Shown piece after piece: positions 1-5,693 of a stretch of DNA of 6,095 nt. The stretch lies in the NCBI GenBank assembly GCA_945874585.1, contig CAMCHB010000063.1, forward strand, positions 1 through 6,095, given 5' to 3'. The position numbers and the translations under genes are program-made. Numbering within the stretch: the first letter of the stretch is position 1; each line of letters starts with the position of its first letter. The notes beneath the pieces are model-generated. The model had not been told where the DNA came from. It did no database searches and saw nothing but the letters and a program-made list of their open reading frames with translations. The DNA is from an uncultured Clostridium sp. (GTDB lineage: Bacteria > Bacillota > Clostridia > TANB77 > CAG-508).

Positions 1-321
1 TCTCAATTCTCTAGCTACAGGGCCAAATATACGTGTTCCTTTTGGATTTCCATCATCACGAATAATGACTGCTGCATTTTCATCAAATTTTAAATATGAT
101 CCATCAGCTCTTCTTGCACCTTTTTTTGTTCTAACGATAACAGCTTTAACAACTTCACCTTTTTTTACAACTCCTCCTGGTGTTGCATCTTTAACAGAAG
201 CAATAATTAAATCACCAATCTGAGCATATTTTCTATGTGAACCACCTAAGCATCTAATACACATGATTTCTTTTGCACCAGTATTATCTGCTACTTTTAA
301 TCTTGATTGTTGTTGTACCAT
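1..321 (-). CDS. rplN: 50S ribosomal protein L14 (uL14), 3' end cut by window edge
   Basis: Large-subunit protein that binds 23S rRNA and, as known for the family, contacts L19 and the 30S subunit at an intersubunit bridge. The first 107 residues are visible; the family is usually about 122, so some 15 C-terminal residues lie off the left edge. The N-terminus has the typical RLKVADNTGAK run (residues 7-17). The family signature is at about residues 60-87, with the DGSYLKF stretch, and FGPVARELR closes the visible part (99-107). The ATG start follows GGAGG with an 8-nt spacer. It lies 27 nt downstream of rpsQ, as expected for the S10/spc gene order; L24 and L5 would be expected next, outside the window. 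Not in doubt apart from the missing end. Confidence 0.97.
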   Translation of the reverse strand, partial: MVQQQSRLKVADNTGAKEIMCIRCLGGSHRKYAQIGDLIIASVKDATPGGVVKKGEVVKAVIVRTKKGARRADGSYLKFDENAAVIIRDDGNPKGTRIFGPVARELR

Positions 322-348
322 TGAAATATCCTCCTATTCTATCAAATT

Positions 349-612
349 TTATTTTAATTCTGCTTTTTCTACTATTTCCACAACTCTCCATCTTTTATCT
401 TTAGAAAGAGGTCTTGTTTCCATAACTTTAACTCTATCTCCTACTTTGCAAGCATTTTCTTCATCATGAGCTTTTAACTTGTAAGTTCTTTTCACGATTT
501 TTCCATAAATCTTATGCTTAACATTAGTTTGAACTGATACGACTACTGTTTTATCCATTTTGTCAGATACAACGGTACCAATCATAACTTTACGAAGTTT
601 TCTTTCAGCCAT
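349..612 (-). CDS. rpsQ: 30S ribosomal protein S17 (uS17)
   Basis: Primary 16S rRNA-binding protein of the small subunit with an OB-fold, needed early in 30S assembly. At 87 residues it has the usual length. The N-terminal GTVVSDKMDKTVVV stretch (12-25) is the first OB strand pair, HKIYGKIVKRT (33-43) is the RNA-binding loop region, and GDRVKVMETRPLS (58-70) matches the S17 family signature, followed by KDKRWRVVEIVEK. The start is ATG with AGGAG placed 8 nt upstream. The gene sits 19 nt after rpmC and 27 nt before rplN and has no promoter or terminator of its own that I can see. Confidence 0.98.
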   Translation of the reverse strand: MAERKLRKVMIGTVVSDKMDKTVVVSVQTNVKHKIYGKIVKRTYKLKAHDEENACKVGDRVKVMETRPLSKDKRWRVVEIVEKAELK

Positions 613-631
613 TGTCTATACTCCTTTCAAA

Positions 632-835
632 TTATTTTTGCAATTCCTTGATTTCTCTTTCTCTTAAAACTGTTTTTGCTCTTGCAATGTCTTTTTTTAC
701 CTGCTTGATTCTCATTGGATTGTCTAATCCATTGGTAGCCAAGCTGAATCTTAATTTAAATAATTCTGTTTTTAATTCTGCGATTTCTTTCTCTAAATCC
801 GGTGAAGACATTTCTTTAATTTTATTTATCTTCAT
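632..835 (-). CDS. rpmC: 50S ribosomal protein L29 (uL29)
   Basis: Small two-helix coiled-coil protein of the large subunit. In known structures it sits next to L23 at the exit-tunnel rim, where chaperones and targeting factors dock. I chose the ATG giving MKINKIKEM, a 67-residue protein whose N-terminus matches the family (usually M-K-x-x-E-I-R). ELFKLRF (24-30), the NP at 39-40 and the basic second helix KQVKKDIARAKTVLRER (44-60) are characteristic. Another ATG lies immediately upstream (838), and the frame stays open to an ATG at 859, but those would add residues absent from the family. The start lies inside rplP (14-nt overlap), and the ribosome binding site is made from rplP codons, suggesting translational coupling. 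Confidence 0.96.
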   Translation of the reverse strand: MKINKIKEMSSPDLEKEIAELKTELFKLRFSLATNGLDNPMRIKQVKKDIARAKTVLREREIKELQK

Positions 836-1268
836 CATTATCACCACCAATATTTTCAATTTCTTTGCTTAGGAATTTACACTTTACAGGTAGTTTATGC
901 ATAGCTAAACGAAGTGCTTCTTTTGCTGTCTCCTCTGGTACACCAGCTATTTCAAACATAACTCTTCCAGGTTTTACAACAGCAACCCAATATTCTGGAG
1001 CTCCTTTACCTTTACCCATACGTGTTTCAGCAGGTTTCTTTGTGATTGGTTTATCTGGGAATATTTTGATCCAAACCTTTCCACCTCTCTTGATAAAACG
1101 AGTCATAGCAACACGAGCAGACTCTATCTGATTAGAAGTAATAAATCCTGCCTCTAACGCTTGTAATCCATATTCTCCATCTGAAACAGTATTTCCTCTT
1201 AAAGCTTTTCCTCTTACTCTACCTTTTTGCATTTTTCTATATTTACTTCTTTTTGGCATTATTGGCAT
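822..1268 (-). CDS. rplP: 50S ribosomal protein L16 (uL16)
   Basis: Late-assembling large-subunit protein near the A-site tRNA elbow and peptidyl-transferase centre. The N-terminus MPIMPKRSKYRK fits the family pattern M-x-M-P-K-R. Diagnostic runs are GLQALEAGFIT (34-44), ESARVAMTRFIKRGGKVWI (49-67), and the FPDKP...PAETRMGKGKG...EYW loop (70-93); Arg83 aligns with the arginine hydroxylated in E. coli L16. At 148 residues it is slightly long because of an acidic C-terminal tail (NIGGDNDEDK) whose codons also supply the rpmC ribosome binding site. The ATG overlaps the rpsC stop as TAATG, with AGGAGG 9 nt upstream; the alternative ATG three codons in would be 18 nt away, too far. Confidence 0.97.
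   Translation of the reverse strand: MPIMPKRSKYRKMQKGRVRGKALRGNTVSDGEYGLQALEAGFITSNQIESARVAMTRFIKRGGKVWIKIFPDKPITKKPAETRMGKGKGAPEYWVAVVKPGRVMFEIAGVPEETAKEALRLAMHKLPVKCKFLSKEIENIGGDNDEDK
840..848 (-). promoter_or_regulatory. Ribosome binding site of rpmC, embedded in rplP coding sequence
   Basis: On the minus strand this reads GGTGGTGAT, an 8-of-9 match to the GGAGGTGAT complement of the 16S rRNA tail. It is formed by the rplP codons for Gly-Gly-Asp. The GGTGG part lies 5 nt from the ATG at 838 and 8 nt from the ATG at 835. The spacing and the protein family both favour 835. Confidence 0.7.
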
Positions 1269-1930
1269 TATTCTTCTCCTCCTTTCTCAGCTACTGTTTT
1301 ACCACCAAGAACCTCTCCTTTATAGATCCAAACTTTTACGCCGATTTTTCCATAAGTTGTATTTGCTTCTGCAAATCCATAATCAATATCAGCTCTTAAT
1401 GTTTGTAATGGAATGGTACCTTCTTTGTAAAATTCGGTTCTTGCCATATCAGCTCCACCTAATCTTCCTGATACAGATGTTTTGATACCTAAAGCTCCTG
1501 CTTTCATTGTTTTTTGCATAGCTTGTTTCATTGCACGTCTGAAAGATATTCTCTTTTCAAGTTGTAATGCAATATTTTCTGCTACTAATTGAGCATCTAA
1601 ATCAATATTTTTAACTTCAACAATGTTTAAGTTAACATTTTTGTTAATCAATTTTTGTAATTCAGCTTTAATTTCTTCTGCAATGTTTCCACCTTTACCA
1701 ATTACTAATCCTGGCTTAGCTGTATAAACACTAACTTTTACGAATTTAGCTGTTCTTTCAATTTCAATTTTTGATATTCCACTTGCATATAATTTCTTTT
1801 TAAGTAGTTGACGAATTTTATAATCTTCGACTAGATAATCACTAAAATGTTTTGAATCAGCATACCATTTAGAATCCCAATCTTTGATTATTCCAACTCT
1901 TAATCCATGTGGATGCATTTTTTGTCCCAT
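1268..1930 (-). CDS. rpsC: 30S ribosomal protein S3 (uS3)
   Basis: Head protein of the small subunit at the mRNA entry channel; with S4 and S5 it unwinds mRNA structure. At 220 residues it has normal length. It starts MGQKMHPHGLRVGI. A type-II KH domain follows, with VIGKGG and its GKGG loop at 78-81. FRRAMK at 130-135 carries the two arginines and lysine (R131, R132, K135) linked to helicase activity in E. coli. The C-terminal domain signature spans roughly 155-202, from GRLGGADMARTEFY to KIGVKVWI. The start is ATG. The gene overlaps rplP by 1 nt and follows rplV by 21 nt. Confidence 0.98.
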   Translation of the reverse strand: MGQKMHPHGLRVGIIKDWDSKWYADSKHFSDYLVEDYKIRQLLKKKLYASGISKIEIERTAKFVKVSVYTAKPGLVIGKGGNIAEEIKAELQKLINKNVNLNIVEVKNIDLDAQLVAENIALQLEKRISFRRAMKQAMQKTMKAGALGIKTSVSGRLGGADMARTEFYKEGTIPLQTLRADIDYGFAEANTTYGKIGVKVWIYKGEVLGGKTVAEKGGEE

Positions 1931-1940
1931 GCTAAATGTT

Positions 1941-1947
1941 CCCCCTT
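1941..1947 (-). promoter_or_regulatory. Atypical ribosome binding site of rpsC
   Basis: The minus strand reads AAGGGGG rather than the AAGGAGG/GGAGG used by most neighbours, with a 10-nt spacer to the ATG. The changed base still allows a G-U pair with the 16S tail, so it should work, perhaps somewhat weaker. No better start or binding site is nearby. Confidence 0.6.
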
Positions 1948-1951
1948 ACTT

Positions 1952-2302
1952 TTAATTATCTCTTTCTCTTAATTTAATTGTAATATGGCTTGTTCTTTTT
2001 CTGATTCTAACTGCTGATCCTTTTGCAGCAGGTCTTATTCTTTTTAATGTAGGTCCTTGGTTTGCATAGATTTCAGCCACATATAATTTACTAGCATTCA
2101 TATTATGATTATTTTCAGCGTTTGCAATTGCTGATTTCAATAATTTCTCAATAATTTCTGAAGATGCTTTTGGCGTAAACTTTACAATTGATAAAGCTTC
2201 ATTTGCATCTTTTCCTCTTATTAAATCTGCAACAATTTTTACTTTTCTACTAGAAATTCTAGCATGATTTAATACGGCTTTTGCCTCCATTACGTCTTCC
2301 AC
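1952..2302 (-). CDS. rplV: 50S ribosomal protein L22 (uL22), probable GTG start
   Basis: Large-subunit protein whose long beta-hairpin reaches into the peptide exit tunnel and forms its constriction with L4. From the GTG start it has 116 residues: MEDVMEAKAV, then ISSRKVKIVADLIRGK (16-31), the helical middle, and the hairpin NQGPTLKRIRPAAKGSAVRIRKRTSHITI (81-109). The LKR at the hairpin (87-89) corresponds to the E. coli MKR triplet whose deletion gives erythromycin resistance; it is intact here. GGAGG lies 8 nt before the GTG but 20 nt before the ATG at 2290, so GTG is favoured, although family members often begin at the residue matching that ATG (MEAKAV). Confidence 0.96.
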   Translation of the reverse strand: MEDVMEAKAVLNHARISSRKVKIVADLIRGKDANEALSIVKFTPKASSEIIEKLLKSAIANAENNHNMNASKLYVAEIYANQGPTLKRIRPAAKGSAVRIRKRTSHITIKLRERDN

Positions 2303-2310
2303 AATTATTC

Positions 2311-2315
2311 CCTCC
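2311..2315 (-). promoter_or_regulatory. Ribosome binding site of rplV, deciding a GTG start
   Basis: GGAGG on the minus strand with an 8-nt spacer (GAATAATT) to the GTG at 2302. The in-frame ATG at 2290 is 20 nt away and has only a weak GGAAG in front of it. This supports initiation at GTG and a four-residue N-terminal extension. Confidence 0.7.
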
Positions 2316-2327
2316 TTGCTTTGTTAT

Positions 2328-2606
2328 TTATTTTACCTTTGTTGTTTTATCTCCTACATGTCCTTTAAAAGTTCTAGTTGGAGCAAATTCTCCTAATTTA
2401 TGTCCAATCATTTCTTCAGAAATGTATATAGGAACATGTTTTCTTCCATCATGAACTGCTATTGTATGTCCTACCATTTGTGGATAGATTGTAGAAGCTC
2501 TTGACCATGTTTTCAAAACTTCTTTTTTTCCACTCTCATTCATTGCTTCAATTCTCTTTAAAAGCTCTGGAGCAACAAATGGTTTCTTCTTGCTTGATCT
2601 TGACAT
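2328..2606 (-). CDS. rpsS: 30S ribosomal protein S19 (uS19)
   Basis: Protein of the 30S head that forms a complex with S13 and contacts the P-site/A-site tRNA region and intersubunit bridges. The length of 92 residues is standard. The N-terminus is MSRSSKKKPFV. The central motif covers about 33-62 (TWSRASTIYPQMVGHTIAVH and the following GRKHVPIYI), and MIGHKLGEFAPTRTFKGH (66-83) is the C-terminal signature, ending in a basic tail. GGAGG lies 9 nt before the ATG. It is separated by 18 nt from rplB and 25 nt from rplV. Confidence 0.98.
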   Translation of the reverse strand: MSRSSKKKPFVAPELLKRIEAMNESGKKEVLKTWSRASTIYPQMVGHTIAVHDGRKHVPIYISEEMIGHKLGEFAPTRTFKGHVGDKTTKVK

Positions 2607-2624
2607 TACTCATTTCCTCCTCTA

Positions 2625-3455
2625 CTATTTATTTCTTCTCTTTACTATAAATTTATCAGATTGTTTATTCTTTTTTCTTGTCTTATAACCAAGAGCTGGT
2701 TTACCCCAAGGAGTTAATGGTCCAGGTCTTCCGACTGGAGCTTTTCCTTCACCACCACCATGTGGGTGATCAACTGGGTTCATAACAGATCCTCTTACAG
2801 TTGGGCGAATTCCCATATGTCTTTTTCTTCCGGCTTTACCGATTTTGATATTTTCATAATCTGAATTACCAACTGTTCCGATAGTTGCTCTACATTTTGC
2901 ATAGATCAATCTCATTTCACCAGAAGGTAAACGTACATGAGCATATTTTCCTTCCTTAGCCATCAATTGAGCTTCTTGTCCAGCAGCTCTTACTAATTTA
3001 CCACCTTGTCCAGGATTCAATTCAATGTTATGAATCATGGTACCAACTGGGATGTTTTCGATTGGTAAACAGTTTCCGACTTTGATATCAGAATTAGCTC
3101 CAGAAACAACTTTGTCTCCATCTTTTAATCCGATAGGAGCAAGGATATAAGCTCTTTCTCCATCTTCGTATTCAACTAATGCAATATTTGCACTTCTGTT
3201 AGGATCGTATTCAATTCCGATAACATTTGCGAACATATCATCCTTTGTACGCTTAAAATCAATGATTCTATATTTTTGTCTGTTTCCTCCACCTTGGTGT
3301 CTTACTGTGATTCTTCCATAAGAATTTCTTCCTGCTCTTTTATTCTTTTTAGCTAAAAGTTTTTTCTCAGGAGTTTTCTTTGTAATTTCTTCAAATGTAG
3401 AAACTGACATATTTCTCATAGAAGGTGTCATTGGTCTATAATGTTTAATTCCCAT
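2625..3455 (-). CDS. rplB: 50S ribosomal protein L2 (uL2)
   Basis: One of the most conserved large-subunit proteins; it supports subunit association and the peptidyl-transferase centre by binding 23S domain IV. It is 276 residues long, the usual size. The N-terminal part (MGIKHYRPMTPSMRNM) leads to GRNSYGRITVRHQGGGNRQKYRIIDFKR, the OB-fold entry; the SH3-like part follows (GTMIHNIELNPGQGGKLVRAAG). The C-terminal family motif MNPVDHPHGGGEGKAPVG places the conserved histidines at 230 and 232; the E. coli histidine important for activity lies in this motif. AGGAG is about 10 nt upstream of the ATG. The gene follows rplW after an unusually wide 65-nt gap. Confidence 0.98.
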   Translation of the reverse strand: MGIKHYRPMTPSMRNMSVSTFEEITKKTPEKKLLAKKNKRAGRNSYGRITVRHQGGGNRQKYRIIDFKRTKDDMFANVIGIEYDPNRSANIALVEYEDGERAYILAPIGLKDGDKVVSGANSDIKVGNCLPIENIPVGTMIHNIELNPGQGGKLVRAAGQEAQLMAKEGKYAHVRLPSGEMRLIYAKCRATIGTVGNSDYENIKIGKAGRKRHMGIRPTVRGSVMNPVDHPHGGGEGKAPVGRPGPLTPWGKPALGYKTRKKNKQSDKFIVKRRNK

Positions 3456-3520
3456 TTTTCTTTCTCTCCTTTAATATTTATTTTCCTAGTTTTTTCTAGA
3501 TAATTGATTTTTAATCATTT

Positions 3521-3868
3521 CTAAACACCAGTAATTTCATCAATGCTTCCTTTGAATTTATTAGATACTTTTACTTCTTTACCACCTTTTCCAAGATATT
3601 TTGTATCTTGTGGGTCTGTATCAATAAATACAACGGCTTTTTTCCAGCTAGCTGTCATACCTTGATGATAACCAACTCTTTTTTTCTTTCCTTGTACATT
3701 GATTGTATTTACCTTTGTTACTTTTACATTAAATAATTTTTCAACAGCATCTGCTATTTGAACTTTTGTAGCTTTTTTAGCTACTTTAAAGGTATACTTT
3801 CCATCTTGCATCAATAAATTACTTTTTTCATTGATGATAGGCTTTAAAATAATGTCTTCTGGTTTCAT
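3521..3868 (-). CDS. rplW: 50S ribosomal protein L23 (uL23), with C-terminal extension
   Basis: Exit-tunnel rim protein of the large subunit; in known systems it docks trigger factor and signal recognition particle. The N-terminal motif DIILKPIINEKS puts Glu14 at the position of the conserved glutamate used for trigger-factor binding in E. coli. KYTFKVAKKATKVQIADAVE (24-43) and NVKVTKVNTINVQGKKKRVG are typical. At 115 residues it is longer than the common 95-100: after KKAVVFIDTD comes a Gly/Lys-rich tail (about 88-115). I believe similar tails occur in some clostridia, but this is from memory. The stop is TAG. The ATG overlaps the rplD stop (TAATG), with GGAGG 10 nt upstream. Confidence 0.97.
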   Translation of the reverse strand: MKPEDIILKPIINEKSNLLMQDGKYTFKVAKKATKVQIADAVEKLFNVKVTKVNTINVQGKKKRVGYHQGMTASWKKAVVFIDTDPQDTKYLGKGGKEVKVSNKFKGSIDEITGV

Positions 3869-4491
3869 TATGCGTACACCTCCTCTAACTTCTTAACAGT
3901 ATCTTCTGTTAATACTAATTGATTGTATTTTAATAAATCAAATACATTGATTGTATTTATTAAAGATGTTTTTACACCTTCAATATTTCTTGCAGATTTT
4001 TGAACTGCCTCATCTTTTTCAGGCAATAAAATCAATGCTTTTCCTTCTACTTTTAAACCTTTTAAAGCATCAACCATTTGCTTTGTTTTGATATCTTTAA
4101 AACCAAATTTATCAACAACAACAAGCTGGTTTTCTAATACTTTTGAGCTTAATACAGAACGAATAGCAAGTCTTTTTTCCTTTTTATTGATTCTATATTT
4201 ATAAGTTCTTGGTTTTGGTCCTAATGCAATACCACCTTTGATCCATTGTGGAGCACGAATACTTCCTTGTCTTGCTCTACCTGTTCCTTTTTGTCTCCAT
4301 GGTTTTCTTCCACCACCACGAACTTCAGCTCTTGTCTTTGTACTTTGAGTACCTTGTCTTTGATTTGCAAGATAATTAACAAGAACTGTATGTACTAATT
4401 CTTCATTTGGTTCAATACCAAATACTTCTTCCTTTAATTCTAAAGATTTTACTTTTTTGCCTGTTACATCATATACATCTATTGTAGGCAT
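3868..4491 (-). CDS. rplD: 50S ribosomal protein L4 (uL4)
   Basis: Large-subunit protein with a globular surface domain and a long loop lining the exit tunnel opposite L22. In E. coli it also represses its own S10 operon through the leader; in Bacillus that L4 control is reported absent, so a role here cannot be assumed. Length is 207 residues. The tunnel loop covers about 44-95: RQGTQSTKTRAEVRGGG, then KPWRQKGTGRARQGSIRAPQW. Lys68 matches E. coli Lys63, a macrolide-resistance site, and is wild type. The globular part continues with RSVLSSKVLENQLVVVD (111-127). AGGAGG lies 7 nt before the ATG; the gene is 22 nt after rplC. Confidence 0.98.
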   Translation of the reverse strand: MPTIDVYDVTGKKVKSLELKEEVFGIEPNEELVHTVLVNYLANQRQGTQSTKTRAEVRGGGRKPWRQKGTGRARQGSIRAPQWIKGGIALGPKPRTYKYRINKKEKRLAIRSVLSSKVLENQLVVVDKFGFKDIKTKQMVDALKGLKVEGKALILLPEKDEAVQKSARNIEGVKTSLINTINVFDLLKYNQLVLTEDTVKKLEEVYA

Positions 4492-4513
4492 TTCTTTTCC
4501 TCCTTTCTATCCT

Positions 4514-5149
4514 CTATTTTACGCTCTTTACAGAATCTTTAATTTTTAAAATGCTTCCTTTGTTTCCAGGTACACTACCTTTTACCAAAATAACATTTTT
4601 ATCTAAATCAACTTTTACAACTTCAAGGTTTTGAATTGTAATAATATCAACGCCCATATGACCTGGTAATTTTTTACCTTTAAATACTCTTCCTGGTGTT
4701 GAAGTTGGTCCCATTGAACCTGGTCTTCTATGATACATAGATCCATGTCCCATAGGTCCTCTGCTTTGTCCATGACGTTTGATAACGCCTTGGAATCCTT
4801 TACCTTTTGAAATACCTTGAATGTCAACTTTATCTCCAGCTGTGAAAACATCAGCTTTCAATTCGTTTCCTACTTTTATATCTTCAACAGAATCTAATCG
4901 AAATTCTCTTAAATGTTTCTTTGGTTCTGCTTTTATCTTTTTAAATGTTCCTAGTTCTGGTTTGTTTAATTTCTTTTCTTTTACATCACCAAAACCTAAT
5001 TTAACGGCATTATATCCGTCTTTTTCTGTTGTTTTTACTTGTACTACTGTACATGGTCCTGCTTGGATCACAGTTACTGGAATAACGGCACCTTTTTCGT
5101 TGAATATTTGTGTCATTCCAATTTTTTTACCTATGATAGCTTTCTTCAT
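4514..5149 (-). CDS. rplC: 50S ribosomal protein L3 (uL3)
   Basis: Early-assembling large-subunit protein with a beta-barrel and an extension reaching towards the peptidyl-transferase centre. Length is 211 residues, as usual. The N-terminus KKAIIGKKIGMTQIFNEKG (2-20) is typical. The family signature runs from GFQGVIKRHGQSRGPMGHGS (118-137) into HRRPGSMGPTSTPGRVFKGKK. The stretch where Proteobacteria carry the glutamine methylated by PrmB (GQNQTPG) reads GPTSTPG here, so I expect no such modification. The stop is TAG. GGAGG is 7 nt before the ATG and is preceded by two hairpins in the 71-nt gap after rpsJ. Confidence 0.98.
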   Translation of the reverse strand: MKKAIIGKKIGMTQIFNEKGAVIPVTVIQAGPCTVVQVKTTEKDGYNAVKLGFGDVKEKKLNKPELGTFKKIKAEPKKHLREFRLDSVEDIKVGNELKADVFTAGDKVDIQGISKGKGFQGVIKRHGQSRGPMGHGSMYHRRPGSMGPTSTPGRVFKGKKLPGHMGVDIITIQNLEVVKVDLDKNVILVKGSVPGNKGSILKIKDSVKSVK

Positions 5150-5170
5150 TTTCTTTCCTCCTAACTATTG

Positions 5171-5191
5171 GCTGATACCTAAGATACCAGC
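5171..5191 (-). promoter_or_regulatory. Hairpin directly upstream of the rplC ribosome binding site
   Basis: On the transcribed strand a 9-bp stem, GCUGGUAUC with GGUAUCAGC, closes a UUA loop; two of the nine pairs are G-U. Read from the plus strand the same two positions are mismatches, which suggests an RNA element of the operon mRNA. It ends 9 nt before the GGAGG of rplC (5157-5161), a position where it could affect L3 translation or mRNA processing. The function is inferred from position only. Confidence 0.5.
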
Positions 5192-5202
5192 TTGGTTCAT
5201 GC

Positions 5203-5220
5203 TGATTCGTGCGTGAATCA
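5203..5220 (-). promoter_or_regulatory. Short hairpin immediately after the rpsJ stop codon
   Basis: TGATTC and GAATCA form a 6-bp stem around an ACGCAC loop, beginning at the first base after the rpsJ TAA. No T-tract follows, so it is not a terminator. It may be an mRNA-processing or stability element, or part of one structure together with the hairpin at 5171-5191. Confidence 0.4.
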
Positions 5221-5550
5221 TTATAATTTGATTTCAATATCTACACCAGCAGGTAAATCTAATTTCATAAGACTATCTACTGTTTTTTGTGATGGATAAA
5301 GAATATCAATAACTCTTTTATGCGTTCTCATTTCAAATTGCTCTCTAGCATCTTTATGCTTGTGAGGAGAACGTAAAATTGTTACAATTTCTTTCTTTGT
5401 TGGAAGTGGAATAGGTCCAGATACTTTTGCACCTGTTTTTTTAGCAGTATCTACTATTTTTTCAGCAGACTGATCTAAAACAACATAATCGTATCCTTTT
5501 AATCTAATTCTGATTTTGTCACTTCCTACTAACTTGTTTGATGTTGCCAT
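5221..5550 (-). CDS. rpsJ: 30S ribosomal protein S10 / NusE (uS10), first gene of the operon
   Basis: 30S head protein that also acts as NusE, the NusB/NusG partner in transcription antitermination. It is 109 residues long, a few more than the common 102-103, because of an N-terminal stretch (MATSNKLVGSD) before the family start KIRIRLKGYDY (12-22). The start is well supported: AAGGAGG with a 7-nt spacer precedes the ATG, and no other in-frame start fits. GPIPLPTKK (45-53) and SPHKHKDAREQFEMRTHKR (61-79) are diagnostic, and LPAGVDIEIKL closes the protein. Lys64 aligns with E. coli Val57, where changes give tetracycline-class resistance; lysine there is normal in Gram-positives. Confidence 0.98.
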   Translation of the reverse strand: MATSNKLVGSDKIRIRLKGYDYVVLDQSAEKIVDTAKKTGAKVSGPIPLPTKKEIVTILRSPHKHKDAREQFEMRTHKRVIDILYPSQKTVDSLMKLDLPAGVDIEIKL

Positions 5551-5566
5551 GTATTTCCCTCCTTAA

Positions 5567-5686
5567 TTAAATTTCAGGCAAGTTTTCAACGCATCCAGGT
5601 GTTTTGTAATAAGCAACTGTTACACCTAAGCATATGCTTAGGCTCGATACATCTATCAAACTTTCGCCCGGTCTAAGCCAAGACAT
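5567..5686 (-). CDS. Possible 39-residue upstream reading frame in the leader
   Basis: An ATG frame starting MSWLRPGES and ending NLPEI-TAA runs through most of the leader and stops just before the rpsJ ribosome binding site (5557-5564). Its GGAGGG is 14 nt from the ATG, which is too far, and a closer GGAG is only 1 nt away, too near. I do not recognise the peptide. It may be chance; it overlaps the six-codon frame in another phase. Confidence 0.15.
   Translation of the reverse strand: MSWLRPGESLIDVSSLSICLGVTVAYYKTPGCVENLPEI
5625..5642 (-). repeat. Perfect 18-bp palindrome in the S10 leader
   Basis: CCTAAGCATATGCTTAGG is its own reverse complement. In RNA it gives a 7-bp stem with an AUAU loop. 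It is not followed by a T-tract, so it is not an intrinsic terminator. As DNA it could also be an operator-like site, but its place about 110-125 nt into the transcript favours an RNA role. Confidence 0.6.
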
Positions 5687-5693
5687 ACTCCAC
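5673..5693 (-). CDS. Possible six-codon leader peptide
   Basis: A GTG start with GGAGGG ending 7 nt upstream (5701-5706) opens a frame of six codons, MEYVLA, then TAG. The binding-site spacing is ideal, but so short a frame carries no coding statistics. Its stop codon lies in the GCTTAG element (5673-5678) that can pair with the left arm of the leader palindrome, so translation could influence leader folding. Speculative. Confidence 0.25.
   Translation of the reverse strand: MEYVLA

Noticed and set aside
836..859. Longer L29 start at the ATG at 859
   Set aside because: It would add MKILVVIM, absent from the family, deepen the overlap with rplP to 38 nt and ignore the binding site at 840-848.
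263..1131. Plus-strand frames of 68-88 codons opposite rplN, rpsQ, rpmC and rplP
   Set aside because: All are antisense to confident ribosomal-protein genes and have hydrophobic/Ser-rich products typical of reverse translation of Lys-rich genes.
3486..3499. CTAG-T6-CTAG hairpin after rplW as a terminator
   Set aside because: The stem is only four bp, and the bases after it are A-rich rather than T-rich on the transcribed strand.
3868..4491. Drug-resistance changes in the tunnel proteins L4 and L22 and in S10
   Set aside because: The positions I could align (L4 Lys68, the L22 LKR triplet, S10 Lys64) carry residues normal for sensitive Gram-positive bacteria.
4615..4851. 78-codon minus-strand frame within rplC
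   Set aside because: It lies in another phase of the L3 gene with no ribosome binding site and an implausible product.
4821..5216. 131-codon plus-strand frame opposite rplC
   Set aside because: It is antisense to a clear L3 gene, crosses the rplC start and intergenic hairpins, and resembles no protein I know; it is a shadow of the minus-strand gene.
5625..5642. Leader palindrome as an intrinsic terminator or attenuator
   Set aside because: It is followed on the minus strand by TGTAACAG and on the plus strand by CTCGATAC; no T-tract on either side.
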